Of a DNA stretch of 64,000 bases, positions 45,201 through 54,464 are shown piece by piece. Source of the DNA: Durusdinium trenchii (lineage: Eukaryota > Sar > Dinophyceae > Suessiales > Symbiodiniaceae); assembly GCA_963970005.1 (NCBI GenBank), contig CAXAMN010022906.1, forward strand, positions 548,919-612,918. The letters run 5' to 3'. The translations under genes and the position numbers were made by a program. The notes below the pieces were generated by a model. That model made no database searches. It was not told where the DNA came from and saw nothing but the letters and a program-made list of their open reading frames with translations. Within the stretch, counting starts at the first letter, position 1; each line of letters opens with the position of its first letter.

Positions 45201-48200
45201 TATGGCACAGCTTTGGATGTAGGGATCTGCAAGCCGCAATTCCTTCGCTGGGGCGAGTAAAGATACTTCTAAAGGCCAACCCAAAGCACCCAAAGCTCTA
45301 GCAAAACTATCTGAGATCTGAAGCCGGACCTAGTTCCATCCAAGGCACACCGTCCAAACGCAAGCGAGCAGTGATGTCTTCGGACGTCATGAAGCTGAAG
45401 CGAGGGCAAAGTTTAAGCGAATCCATACATGTTCATAGGTGGTGTGGGCATCAAGTCTCAAATAGAACGAGTAAATACGAACAGTCTGTTAAAGGTGGGC
45501 TGAAACAGGCTTCGTGGGTCTGGCGAGGCCTGGCCGGTCCAAAACAGGAACCCAACAAATATGCTGAATTCATGGTGGACCCTGGACATGCTGTGCATTC
45601 GATCGGAATATCAGGAGCTTCACCTCTTCGATATTACATCGAACTACATATTGCGGCTTGATGTTCCCATGTTTCCTGTCTGAGATCCAAGCGTTCGGAC
45701 GATTGGAACAGGATCAGCCATTCCTGGCAGAGCGTTTCAGCACCGACTTGCACCAAAGAAAGGAAAAAAAAACAGTATCAGTATCATCATGCATCATCTA
45801 CTATATACAGGCTAATACTGAACTGGTGTCTGATTGTGATTCTATGCCGGTACTGCTTGGTCTATTCTCTTGGGGAGGCTGAACCCGCAATGCTTCACCA
45901 GTGAAATGACGGGGACTTCGCAGGGCTATATAAGCTATAAGCTAAGAGGATGTTATTTCAATCAGAATACCTTCCGACGCACAAGGGCACCAGGGGCAAC
46001 TCCAACAGTTCCACTGCATGTTCATAATATGTGCTATTCAGGTCACGAACTGTGCTAGAGCAATGGATCTATCACATCAAACACATTCACCGTGCACCTG
46101 TCGTCTCAATTATGATCTGATCCAACTTGGCGCCGTTGTCAACTTCTTTCAAAATGCTCCTGCACGACACAAAGAGTCCGAATTTAAACTTTGAGTTACT
46201 GTTAGTACACTCACTATCAATGACTGTATCAAACTCGGTCTGCAACCAAAGGCCTTGGAATTCTCATGAAAGCTACAAGTGCATTTTGCATTCTTTGTAA
46301 GCCCAGCAGGAGGTAGGCCGTGTAGAGGTGAGGTAGGTTAGCTAGAGGTAGCTAGTAGAAGCTAGGGAGTCACCAGTAGCCAACAACTAGCTACTACCGA
46401 CAGGACGCAGCATAGCTCACACTTCTTCTCTTCAAGGTCTTCAAGGAAGCTTCCCCCGCCGCCCTAAAGGCGGGGGCAGCGCTTGCACTATTCATTTGGT
46501 TCCAGGATTTTTAGGGAAACTTAAGTATGCACTTGAGATTGGAGATTCTAAAGCCTACTCAGAGAGAACTGGACCTCTCAGCAATATGGAACAAATGCAC
46601 CCCAAGATGCATCAGTGGTGCATCAAAAAGAGTAAAGGTCCCTTAGAATTCATGATTGTGAAAGGAGACAAATGCCAGATACTCGTGTGCCTGGGGACAG
46701 TGGAAGACACTAAGAATTGTGCGAGACAAACTATAGGCAAAGCCAAATCGACTGGTCAGCTGACAAACAATAGGAGACAACGGAAGACAGGGGACAGGCA
46801 TGCAAATGTGCACTTTTCTTTTGAGTCGTAATCGCCGTACGCCATCCGCAAAATATGTGAGTCTCCTGAGCCCTTCTGCAAGATCGCTGCGAATGGTGCA
46901 GCACATGCAGCCTCGGAGTGACTTCAGGATTGAGCATCTTTACGGATCTACATGCAAGGACGCAGTAGAGCCCAGTGTTCCTAGATGTTGAGGGGAATCC
47001 AGCAGTGTTCGTTGCCACTGAAAACATCTGGGAACCTAAAATGAACATTGAAACAAATCTTCTCTCATGCGTGCAAGTGTTCGTCATCTCCCCACCTTTG
47101 GTTGCTCCAGATCTGAAAGAAGTACATTTCAAATCATTTCAGGACAGATACTTTTACATATCCTCAAGACTTGAACCCATCGCGATCGCTAATTTGACTC
47201 GGATTTGCTTGACATTATAGAAATCACCCAAATTGCAGATTGGTGCGGGTAATTCACTGGGTGAACCTGGCCTCTTCGGAAGTTGGACATCTTTGATGTG
47301 ACACCTAGCTTAAACAATCCAAGATTAAATTGTAACTGATAGTTGTAGGACAATGATTAATCAAGTGTTGAAACACCTTAGCTTGAATTAGCTTCAGGGC
47401 CAGCTGGATTCCGCTGCATCTCTAAACATACCAGGCCATCACACCATTGTCCATGACCTGGGCTTTGGCACAATTTGGGCTGCATGCACGTACTTTACGT
47501 GGTTACAGAGTGATGCAGCGCGCGATATTTGACGCATTGTGCTAACTCACGCTTGAGGAAAGCAATTTGAGAGTAAAAAGCGAGTCAAATTCATGACGGA
47601 CCCAACATTGGGGAATGCTTCCCTGAAGCTGCAACTAGGCCATGCAAAGGCTTTAAGGACTTCGCCACGATCTTCTCTGCCATCGCAATCTTCTCCTCTT
47701 TTGCCAAAACTGTAGCTTGGCTGCCGGCTAGCCGACTAGACGGGTAGCCAACCAACAACAGCAACTCCATTGCATCAGATAGAAGTTTCTGAAGGCCACC
47801 GCCCCCCATCACATGCAAAGCTGGCAAAGGAGTATGATCCATCCTACCAAACCCCCTATCCGCAAATGTTTTCTTAGAAAACTAGATGGCAGGTTTGAGG
47901 ATGCATCAGAGTTCCCTATAAAAATACATATATTATGAATAAGTATAATATATAGTGTCATATATATATATGTGACCAAAAAAAACAAAAAGAAGTCTGT
48001 CAAAACAAACCACAAGAAAAAACCGGTACTGTATAGCTCTCCCCAGCTCAGGGGAGTGGACAAAATTGTCAATATCAGTCTGCATCAAAAAACACATTGC
48101 ATCTTGAGTCCCTTTTCATCTTCTGGTGAAAGTTGCCCCTCAGCTTCAATTGATACCGCACAGGTTCTAGATGTTCTAGTTTCTTCCCAAACAAGTACTC

Positions 48201-50010
48201 TGCACTGTGCTCCTTCATCAGCAAACTGTCATCGATTGAAACTTCCCCAAACCTCAACCGGCGGGTGCGCATGCGAGACAAGCGCTTGAAAAAAGTAAAC
48301 CGAGGTTCGGATTCGTGGTTTCAAGTAAACTCTGTACTGCGCACCCACTTTAGAAGCATTGTTCCTCGCTACTGAAATTGGTTCCTCAGAGCATTGCTCG
48401 TTCTCAATCACAGCAATCTTCTTCTCCGTCTGCTCCTGGGGTGCTGGATCCAGCCGTCCGTTCTTCTTCTAGGCCTTCAGTCTTCCCCTTGAAAAGCAAA
48501 GACTTGTACTGTATATAGATGTTATTGACAACAAATGCCACTCGAACTCAAACAGTGTCTAAATGTCTAAACCAAAAATACACCCGCGTAGACCCCAAAC
48601 AGGTGGGACAACAACGAAGCATTCCCAAGTCCACTTTTCGAGACATCAACAAGAAGGGAGACAAGAAGGGAGACAAAAGGAAACAGAAGGGAGACACAAC
48701 GGACAAAATGGCCAACAAGAAGGGAGACAATAGGGAGACAAAAGGAAACAGAAGGGAGACAAGACGGACACAATGACAAACAAGAACAGAGACAAGAAGC
48801 AGGACAAAAAGAAACAGAAAGGAGACAAGACGGACCCAATGACAAACGAGAACGGAGACAAGAAGAAAGACAAAAGGAAACATAAGGGAGACAAGACGGA
48901 CACAATGACCACCAAGAAGGGAGACAAGACCGGAGACAAAGGGAGACAAGAAGGGAGATAAGACGGACACAATGACCAACAAGAAGGGACACAAGAAGGG
49001 AGACAAAAGGAAACAGAAGAGAGACAAGACCGACACAATGACCCACAAGGGAGACAAGGCGGACACAGTGACCAACAAGAAGTGACAACAAGAAGGAAGA
49101 CAAAGGGAGACAAGCCGGACGGAAGGCGGACACGGAAGTACAGAAATCGCCTGGGAGACACATGAATAGAAATGCTGGTAAAGGGAAAAGGGCGGATGCC
49201 AGCAGTGCAGGCACCGAACCTGGGAAACAAAAGTAAACAAACCAAATGGGAGACAAGTGAATAGAAATGCTGCATGGCCAGCGGAAAAGGGCGGACACCA
49301 GCAGTGCAGGCACCGAACCTGGGAGACAAAAAGTAAAGAAATCACTTTTGAGACAAATGAATAGAAATGCTGCATGGCCAGCGGAAAAGGGCGGACACCA
49401 GCAGTGACAGAAAGGGCGGACACACCTTAAGAAAGAATTAAGAACCCCTAACAGCAAACTGTTTGGGGAATGAATAGAAATGCTACATGGCCAGCGGAAA
49501 AGGGCGGACACCAGCAGTGACCAGCAGCGACAGACCTGGGAAACAAATGAATAGAAATGCTACATGGCCAGCGGAAAAGGGCGGACACCAAGTGACAGAC
49601 CTGGGAGACAATAGAAACGCTACATGGCCAGCGGAAAAGGGCGGGCAGCAGCAGTGACAGACCTGGGAGACAAATGAATAGAAACGCTACATGGCCAGCG
49701 GAAAAGGGCGGGCAGCAGCAGTGACAGACCTGGGAGACAAATGAATAGAAATGCTACATGGCCAGCAGAAAAGGGCGGACACCAGCAGCGACAGACCTGG
49801 GAGACACATGAGTAGAAATGCTTTATGGCCAGCTGAAAAGGGCGGACAATAGGAGCGACGCAAAGGGCGGACACATCTTAAGAAAGAATTGAGAACCCCG
49901 TAAACTGTTTGGGGAAATACAGCGACGTGTATTGCTGTGGAAGTCTCCTCCAAGATGTAATTCAAGAGAGTGGTCTTGCCAGCGCCCAGAAACCCGGTCA
50001 AAATGGTGAC
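36151..50010 (-). CDS. CobW/COG0523-family GTPase (metal chaperone), multi-exon gene
   Basis: Sixteen exons in order on the minus strand spell a CobW-domain protein. G1/Walker A is GFLGAGKTTLLN, followed by IAVIENEFGEV, the family's metal-binding GCxCC motif (as GCMCCT), G3 as IIIETTG, G4 as NKLDLV, a His-rich insert, and the CobW C-terminal domain (FRIKGILAV ... KIVFIG). These proteins use GTP to load metal such as zinc into target enzymes in the cytosol. Resolved introns begin GT, GC or GA and end AG|G. The 5' exon with the start codon, small exons between C and D, J and K1, K3 and L, and the exact stop are not resolved. Introns of up to ~2 kb hold a MITE, minisatellites and repeat C. Confidence 0.9.
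37705..37818. repeat. CTACTAG-type minisatellite cluster 6 (in intron L-M)
   Basis: GCCAGGAGCCCCTAGTAGCG occurs twice about 42 bp apart, with CTCCTAGTAGTAAGGCCAGG between. The cluster lies in the last intron of the CobW gene. Confidence 0.78.
37865..38011 (-). CDS. CobW gene exon L (C-terminal domain)
   Basis: Begins after GGCTTAG|GC and reads TIFRIKGILAVKNHPFKHVF, then HAVMDVSDEADAEPWGKDEK and ITKIVFIG. This is the core of the CobW C-terminal beta domain (family pattern RxKGxLA...VFxGV......PW...E.R...LVFIG). The junction to exon M shares GA with the intron end: donor GA (ATCG|GAGC) if the AG|G rule is applied. Confidence 0.93.
38710..38778 (-). CDS. CobW gene exon K3 (His-rich)
   Basis: 23 codons between CTGGAG|GAT and GGCCAT|GTGGCC (GT donor), with HGHGHSDEHGH at the end. 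Phase 0 at both edges; it follows exon K2 in frame. The His cluster is the metal-binding insert common in this family. Confidence 0.82.
38938..38984 (-). CDS. CobW gene exon K2 (His-rich)
   Basis: Between CCTCAG|GTGGAC and CGGAG|GAGCAT (GA donor), reading GHHGHGEGHDPNCTE. Takes its first codon from one base of exon K1 (G plus GT), which fits in phase. Confidence 0.85.
39400..39466 (-). CDS. CobW gene exon K1 (His/Gly-rich repeat)
   Basis: Reads EEDHKDGGHGGHGGHGGHE, a Gly-Gly-His repeat, and ends GAAG|GCGCAT (GC donor). The acceptor is uncertain: GTGAG|GCA at 39467 is the best fit. Downstream codons stay open but belong to the intron if the junction to K2 is right. Confidence 0.75.
40444..40488 (-). 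CDS. CobW gene exon J
   Basis: After GTGTGCAG|GAG the frame reads ERLRDINAFAKIVPS, the INxxAxI segment that follows NKxD in CobW proteins. The likely donor is TCC|GCTACT (GC). The next exon was not found. Confidence 0.8.
40663..40734 (-). CDS. CobW gene exon I (G4 motif)
   Basis: 24 codons between GGCGCAAG|GTC and ACCAAG|GTGGGC (GT donor): VAFCDKLLLNKLDLVTSEE. NKLD is the G4 motif giving guanine specificity. Confidence 0.95.
41340..41375 (-). CDS. CobW gene exon H (12 codons)
   Basis: A 36-nt exon, CGGCAG|GTG to CAGCAG|GCTGCT (GC donor), reading VEEGAVNEAYQQ. In phase with both neighbours and matching the NE...QVAFADK region of the family. Far too short to be found without the neighbouring exons. 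Confidence 0.92.
43672..43722 (-). CDS. CobW gene exon G
   Basis: 17 codons, ATCTAG|GTT to GACGAG|GCATAT (GC donor): VITVADAKNILKRLDDE, the V.TVVDA strand of the GTPase fold. Phase 0 at both edges. Confidence 0.95.
44287..44347. repeat. (TATC)n microsatellite
   Basis: Runs of CTATCTAT with interruptions by AACAGAATAT, in intron F2-G of the CobW gene. Confidence 0.85.
44832..45052 (+). repeat. dispersed repeat C, copy 1 (intronic)
   Basis: Shares, in order, CTTGCCACGA, CAACGAGAGCGCAGTCG, GAGCCTGCG..GTCGAAATGCA, GTAAATAG...TAGCCGG.CACGG, and a 3' end AGAACCCCTAGTGTTAC then AACACTGTTTGGGGAAAAAT with copy 2 at 56510-56778. The 3' end is itself a hairpin (AGTGTT/AACACT). It lies in an intron of the CobW gene. 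Confidence 0.78.
45349..45394 (-). CDS. CobW gene exon F2
   Basis: Reads FMTSEDITARLRLDG between GCTTCAG|C and GACGGT|GTGCC (GT donor; two GTs overlap and the second fits the phase). This matches the ...RLDGVVTVVDA run of CobW proteins. The acceptor lacks the usual following G. Confidence 0.9.
45693..45723 (-). CDS. CobW gene exon F
   Basis: 31 nt between CTGCCAG|GA and CGAAC|GCTTGG (GC donor), reading GMADPVPIVRT across the junctions. It directly continues the ETTG motif of exon E (ETTG-MADPVPIV; family pattern ETTGLADPAPV). Confidence 0.93.
46098..46159 (-). CDS. CobW gene exon E (G3 motif)
   Basis: Between CGTGCAG|G and ACGACAG|GTGCAC (GT donor): SILKEVDNGAKLDQIIIETT. IIIETT(G) is the G3 region of CobW proteins. 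Confidence 0.95.
46300..46525 (+). mobile_element. MITE-like element, copy 6 (with hairpin cassette, intronic)
   Basis: GGAGGTAGGCCGTGTAGAGG at the left as in copy 1, then ACGCAGCATAGCTCACAC, a GC-rich hairpin cassette whose loop has its own short stem (GCCCCCGCC/GGCGGGGGC-like), and CTATTCATTTGGTTCCAGGA with TTTAGGGAAACTTA. It lies in the intron between exons D and E of the CobW gene. Confidence 0.78.
46866..46911 (-). CDS. CobW gene exon D (GCxCC motif)
   Basis: Opens after CCGAG|GC and reads GCMCCTIRSDLAEGL, the CxCC metal-binding motif that defines the family. It closes at CTCAG|GAGACT, a GA donor; joining to exon E then gives Arg across the junction and continues the family alignment. 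Confidence 0.94.
48201..48252 (-). CDS. CobW gene exon C
   Basis: After GGTTGAG|GTT the frame reads FGEVSIDDSLL and then KEHSAE. The first G completes the Glu begun in exon B. The donor is either AAG|GAGCAC or GCAGA|GTACTT; a small exon must lie between this one and exon D for the phases to agree. Confidence 0.9.
48398..48435 (-). CDS. CobW gene exon B
   Basis: 38 nt between CCCCAG|GAG and AACGA|GCAATG (GC donor): EQTEKKIAVIENE. Together with exons A and C it yields the uninterrupted family sequence LNYILEEQ...IAVIENEFGEV. Confidence 0.95.
48655..49105. repeat. purine-rich minisatellite (GGGAGACAAGAA type)
   Basis: Irregular units of GGGAGACAAGAAGGGAGAC and AGACGGACACAATGACCAAC on the plus strand, in intron A-B of the CobW gene. 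The very long minus-strand open frames here read Ser/Cys/Leu-rich nonsense in all three registers and are artefacts. Confidence 0.85.
49150..49872. repeat. 67-bp minisatellite (about 9 units)
   Basis: Typical unit: GACCTGGGAGACAAATGAAT then AGAAATGCTACATGGCCAGC then GGAAAAGGGCGGACACCAGC plus AGTGACA. It is interrupted near 49427-49471 and closed near 49873-49918 by a sequence resembling the 3' end of repeat C (AAGAACCCC...CTGTTTGGGGAA). All within intron A-B of the CobW gene. Confidence 0.9.
49948..50010 (-). CDS. CobW gene exon A (Walker A)
   Basis: 21 codons between TGCTTAG|GTC and TTGGAG|GAGACT (GA donor): VTILTGFLGAGKTTLLNYIL then Glu. This is the nucleotide-binding P-loop at the start of CobW proteins. 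The start codon must be in an upstream exon, possibly beyond the copia remains at 50.2-51.4 kb. Confidence 0.95.
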
Positions 50011-50165
50011 CTAAGCACATCAAGGGTCCGGCTTGTCGAAGGATGCTGTGTGGACACTAGTCACCATAGGCCCTAGAAGCGAAAGGAACGTCATCCGCGC
50101 TGAACAGTTGCATGAAAAGCACGGTCAAAAATGTTGTTTGTTCTAGAAGGTGCCGGATCTGGTCC

Positions 50166-50525
50166 TCAAAAACTGGGTTGGTCCGGCCCTCTTGATGATG
50201 AACTAGGCCCTTGCCGGTTCTCTTTATCTTCCTCACCTTCTTCCTCTTCGTCTGGCACCTCCATAGTGCGCTTTCCTTCTGCGTGAAGCACAGGGTCTTC
50301 CTCTTGCTTCCTGATCACCAGTCTCGCGCGCACTTCTTCCTGCAGGCGCATCACCGTTTCTCTTCCGTGAAATTCTCCTCCTCTCCGTCTCCATCTGGCG
50401 GACTACCTGGATTGTCGTCCTCCTCTTCTTCGTCTTCTGCCAGTCTCAAAGGATCTTGACCTCGTTTCAACGCCAGCTCTGCGCTGATCTCTTTCCCAGC
50501 TATCTTCCACCTCGCCAGCTCATGT
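50166..50525 (-). pseudogene. possible tail of copia remnant or separate exons
   Basis: Minus-strand readings KIAGKEISAELALKRGQDP with an acidic run, and EEVRARLVIRKQEEDPVL with another acidic run, look like coding sequence. The first ends at a possible donor (AATCCAG|GTAGTC) and the second starts after CCTGCAG|GAAG. They follow a copia RNase H remnant on the same strand, so they are probably its C-terminal tail, but could be 5' exons of a host gene. Confidence 0.35.
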
Positions 50526-50689
50526 CAGAATCACGGAAAGAAGCACGAGAACTGTAGCGCATCGAACGCACATGCTCCACACACAGTTGACAACTGTTGT
50601 CTTCATGGACTGGCACAAGTGTCATCAAACTCAGTGCGTCCGTTTAGAAGTCCAGACTCTAGACATCGCAAGCATCTGCACAATGCGGC

Positions 50690-51340
50690 TTTCACTTGGA
50701 AGGTTCACTGGCGCAAAGCTTTCACGGCACAAGCCAATGAGTTTGGCTCAACGCTCTCGACGTTCTCTTGTCAAAGACTATGCGTTGAGATCTGCAGAGT
50801 TGTCCTTTCTTGAAATCCGGCCAATCTTATACCAGCCTCTCCTCATAGTTTCTTGTCCCGCACAATGCGGGTAGAGAGGTGGTTGGCTCCGCCTGGGCCC
50901 AATCTCTGAAAGAACGCTTGGGCTGAGTTGGAATCCAGGTAGAGCTTCATTTCAACTCCTCTCGTGAATCTTGCTTGCGTCCCAAAAGGAAGTGCAGCGC
51001 CTGCTTCAACGAAATGCTCTCTGCTAGGAGACTGGCAGCTGCAAGAACATCTGCCTCCATTGATGAAAGTGCACCGGATTGCTTGTATCAACACACTCAA
51101 GCTCACCTCTCAACTGCCCGCGGCTCCACGCAATGCACAATGCCTGCACCTGCCTCCACACGCGGTTCAGCCTCCACTGCATGACCTTCATCAAAACATC
51201 CTCCATCAAGCCAGCTGCCCAAAGCAACAAACCTGAGATCTGCAGCAACGTGTCCGCCCATGCCAAGTTCGCAGCTTCCGCATCGTTGAAGTTCCTGCCA
51301 GACCTGCATTGTCTTCACATCACTGCAGTTCATGGTGATT
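50690..51340 (-). pseudogene. decayed copia RNase H (second copia element)
   Basis: Fragments in different frames retain the RNase H landmarks: near 51320-51210 a DxxLAGTSTMRK stretch (first Asp region), near 50980-50880 VEMKLYLDSNSAQAFFQRLG followed by NHLSTRI, and near 50850-50790 GRISRKDNSADLNA, the NPADL motif near the domain end. Several stops and frameshifts make it a relic. No LTR was identified. It is more degraded than the element at 22.8-31.4 kb and belongs to a different copia subfamily. Confidence 0.7.
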
Positions 51341-52364
51341 TTCTCTTCAACCTCACATGGCTGCGTTCTCTTTGACTGCCATCCGCCGTCCACTCTGCCC
51401 ACGGTGTGGTCTTCTGTCTCAACCTGGCCACCCTGGATCTTGAAACGCTCGCACCAATGCTGCGCATGCGTCTCAAACAAAACTCTCCTTTCCAGCACTT
51501 CTCACTCTCTTCGGCCTGTTCTGCCATCATGTCTGGCCTGTCGCTCTCCATGTCCACAAAGCAAGCCTCAAACTCACTTCCCTTGGCTCCTCTCTCTTTG
51601 CTAGGTGCTCCGTTACCATTTCACAAATCCGCGCCTTTTTCCAAGGCTTGCTCGAGCCACTTGTCAACCGGCGTTCACATTGATAAGAACAAATACTCCG
51701 CAGTTCTCTCTCTCTCTTTTTACATGTGTGTGTGTGCGTCATCCATGCGCAGGGAAACCGCGCTAAGTTTCGTTAAAGTTCAATGGTTCTATTCTCAGGT
51801 CATCTGTAAATGGACCCAAATCATGATATCCTATCCAGGCTCCAGGCTGGCATCTTCTGCTCCTCTGGAATCTGCGGTAAGGTCCTTGGATAAAGCTGGT
51901 CCTTGCTTTCAAACGTATAAAACAAGTTGTCGGAAGATGAACGCACAGTCGAAAAGTCTTGTGGTCAGAAGGTACGAAATGAAACCCTAGGTCTGGAGAT
52001 CCTGTGGAAAGAGAAATGTTGATTCAACCTCGCTTTCTGCAAACTTCTAGGAGTTTGGCAAATGAGTTCCATGTGGCTTTGCGGACAGTGGAGGGGCGCG
52101 ACAGCTCTCATGCAACAAAGCTCTGTGAGACGTTGATCGCTATCGCTTTCCCGCCAAAGCTGAACACCCACAAGAAAGAAATGGAACCGTGGCAACGCCA
52201 CGAAAAAATATCAATCTTTAGGGCCCCTGCGGCGGCCCAGCCAGCATGTCGCCATGAATGCCAAAAGTGTCCCTGACAAGCAAAGGCTTCACAAACCGCC
52301 CAGGATGTCTGTGTGTGTGTGCTTGCGAGTATGCAATTGTGTAAATGTACACGCGCGTATGTGA

Positions 52365-52736
52365 TGTATGTATGTATGTATGTAAGAATGTAAGAAAGTA
52401 AGTAAGAAAGAAAGAAAGAAAGAAACTGAGTAAGCAAGTAAATAAGTAAGTAAGCAAGTAAGTAAGCAAGTAAGCAAGGAAGGAAGTAAGTAAGTAGGTA
52501 GGTACGTAAGTAAGTAAGTAAGTAAGCAAGTAAGTAAGTAAGTGAATAAGTAAGTAAGGAAGGAAGTAAGTAGGTAAGTAAGTAAGTATGTAAGTAAGTA
52601 AGTAAGTAGGTAGGTAGGTAGGTGGGTAAGTAGATAAGAAGGAAGTATGTAAGTCAGTCAGTCAGTCAGTCAGTCAGTATGTATGTATGTATGTATGTGT
52701 GTATGTATGCATGCATGTATGTATGAATGTATGTAC
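52365..52736. repeat. tetranucleotide microsatellite (GTAA/GTAT/GTCA)
   Basis: About 370 bp of imperfect tetranucleotides on the plus strand: GTAT, then AAGT/AAGA, GTAG, CAGT, and GTAT again. The large open frames on minus (Leu/Thr/Tyr repeats) are artefacts. Confidence 0.95.
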
Positions 52737-53048
52737 TTTTCTAGAGTGGCTTTTCCATCTGCACACGTTGATGGGCCGCGTTGGCCATCCAAAGCTAAAG
52801 GTAATCGATTCGACCACATAGCTGAGCTGCAGCTTTGATTCCAGAGCGGCCGACCAGCAATCGGTGCTCCAGGGCTAACTTTGAGGTGACAGATTCACTT
52901 TACGTTGGTGAGCCTTGCGCAATCGGGCTATCACCATCTTTACTCTCCTGGTACGTTCCCTGTCACACGCGCACACATGCAGACACACATGCAGAGACAC
53001 ATGCAGATACACATGCAGACGCACATGCAGACACACAATCAGACACAC

Positions 53049-53400
53049 TTAGGATAGGGTGTACTGAACTGAAAGCGGCGCCACACGCCAGCCTAGGTTA
53101 CCATTTCCTAAGGGTACGAGTACGAACCGCCGGATCCTGGAGGTCTTCGAAAGGAAGTGGGGCCAAAAGCGCAAGTCGAGGTCGAAGCGACAGGGGACGG
53201 CGTAGCGTGCAAGTCTGCAGAGTGTCAAGCTCAACTCAACGAATCTTAAAATTCAAGCAGGTACGTCAGAGTGGCCAACTCTGATTTCGCCAGATCAAAC
53301 GGGCGTCTTCGTTGGTAGCGGTCCCAAGTGATCTGCCGCCACCCCCTGCTTTAAAATCGTCAAAACCAATCCAAAAGGATCCCTGTGACTACAAGGGGCA
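53049..53400 (+). repeat. repeat family A, copy 3
   Basis: Starts TTAGGATAGGGTGTACTGAA after CACACACAATCAGACACAC and ends ATCCCTGTGACTACAAGGGG then CACAC. Compared with copies 1 and 2 it is a separate subfamily. It is directly followed by a family B repeat whose first bases overlap the CA tail, so B appears to have inserted at the tail of A. Confidence 0.75.
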
Positions 53401-53785
53401 CACTCTGACATTGGTTTTCAGTTAACTCAATTGCCACGTTGGGAAGGAAGGTGAAGAACGGTAAGGTGAAGAGTCCGCAAAACTTGTAGATGTTTGAACA
53501 AAATGGTTTGAAGTCTGCAGAAAGCACGAAAACGCGCGGCTCAGTTGCAAGAAGGCGGTGGGAAGGTTTAGGGGGAGTATCATGAAGAACCATGAAAACA
53601 AACAAGGTCAATTGGACAGCTTGTTCAACCGTTAAAGCAGGTACACATCCATGGCCAGTGGGCGCTTCCCTCTCTGATGCCTAGCTTCGTTGGACAGAGT
53701 AGCGTCAGAGAGCTCTGTCCCCCTGCATTAAATTAAAATAGACCCTTGGAAACAGGGTTTGACACACACACACACACACACACAC
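53401..53785 (+). repeat. repeat family B, copy 1
   Basis: Begins CACTCTGACATTGGTTTTCA and ends AGACCCTTGGAAACAGGGTT then TGACACAC and a (CA)n tail. About 98% identical to 54465-54845 by eye. Its 3' part has the same plan as family A (GCAGGTAC, CTTCGTTGG, CCCCCTGC, a small CCCT/AGGG hairpin, CA tail). Confidence 0.8.
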
Positions 53786-53786
53786 G

Positions 53787-53803
53787 GCGCCGCTTCGCGG
53801 CGC
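53787..53803. repeat. short palindrome after (CA)n
   Basis: GCGCCGC-TTC-GCGGCGC directly follows the CA tail of repeat B copy 1: a 7-bp GC stem with a 3-nt loop. Confidence 0.9.
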
Positions 53804-54197
53804 GCATGTGAAAGACCTGAATAGTCACCTAAAAAGCCTTAGAAACAAAAGAAAAGAAAGACAGAAAGAGCAGCGCTAAGAGGGCAAGAAAGAAAGGTAG
53901 GTGTAGAAAAAGTGAATACTTAGCCCTTGACTGGGGTAGGGAAACGAGCCTCAAGAGCAACCTAAAAAGCCTGAAAGAAAGCCCAACAAACGACGAAAAG
54001 CGCAAGAAGGAAAGCGGGGGGGGCAGGGAGGGGCTGTATGTCCATGTGTGTGTACATGTGTGCGTCTGAATACCTAGCACTCTAGAGTTACTGATTACTT
54101 AGCAGAGATGAATTAAGTGCAATAGCTAGGGAGCGGGACTTTAGTCTTAGACCGCCCGGGTAGGATAGACTAGAACAGGAACAACACAGGGAAAGGC

Positions 54198-54215
54198 GCC
54201 GACACACAAGTGTGT
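54198..54215. repeat. short palindrome CGACACACAAGTGTGTCG
   Basis: An 8-bp stem with a 2-nt centre, between the two family B repeats. Confidence 0.85.
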
Positions 54216-54464
54216 CGAGTACCATTTCCCTATGTTGCCCTAAATAGGTAGGGAGTAGAACTCGGCTGGGGGGGGGGTTGGGAAACCTGCCTCATTGCGG
54301 GTGGATTACCGTTTTATAGCCCGGCGGCTCTGGATTCGGTGGTTGAGATTGTCCGTTTTTTGGCCCGGCGGCTCAAAAATCCGTTAATTCACTTTCGGAA
54401 TGGTTTCGGCGCCTCCTTTCGGAGGGTCACACCCAGCGCCCAAGTGGGAAGACTGAGCGGCTCA

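Noticed and set aside
48548-49511. Open frames of up to 314 codons on the minus strand
   Set aside because: They are translations of the purine-rich and 67-bp minisatellites, Ser/Cys/Leu-rich in all three registers, and lie within a CobW intron.
51024-51310. Exon of a RAP/FASTK-like protein (NFNDAEAANLAWAD)
   Set aside because: Another frame of the same DNA gives ordered copia RNase H landmarks, followed by further RNase H motifs, so this reading is a shadow.
52218-52529. Leu/Thr/Tyr-rich open frame resembling membrane segments
   Set aside because: It is the tetranucleotide microsatellite; all frames give the same kind of hydrophobic repeat.
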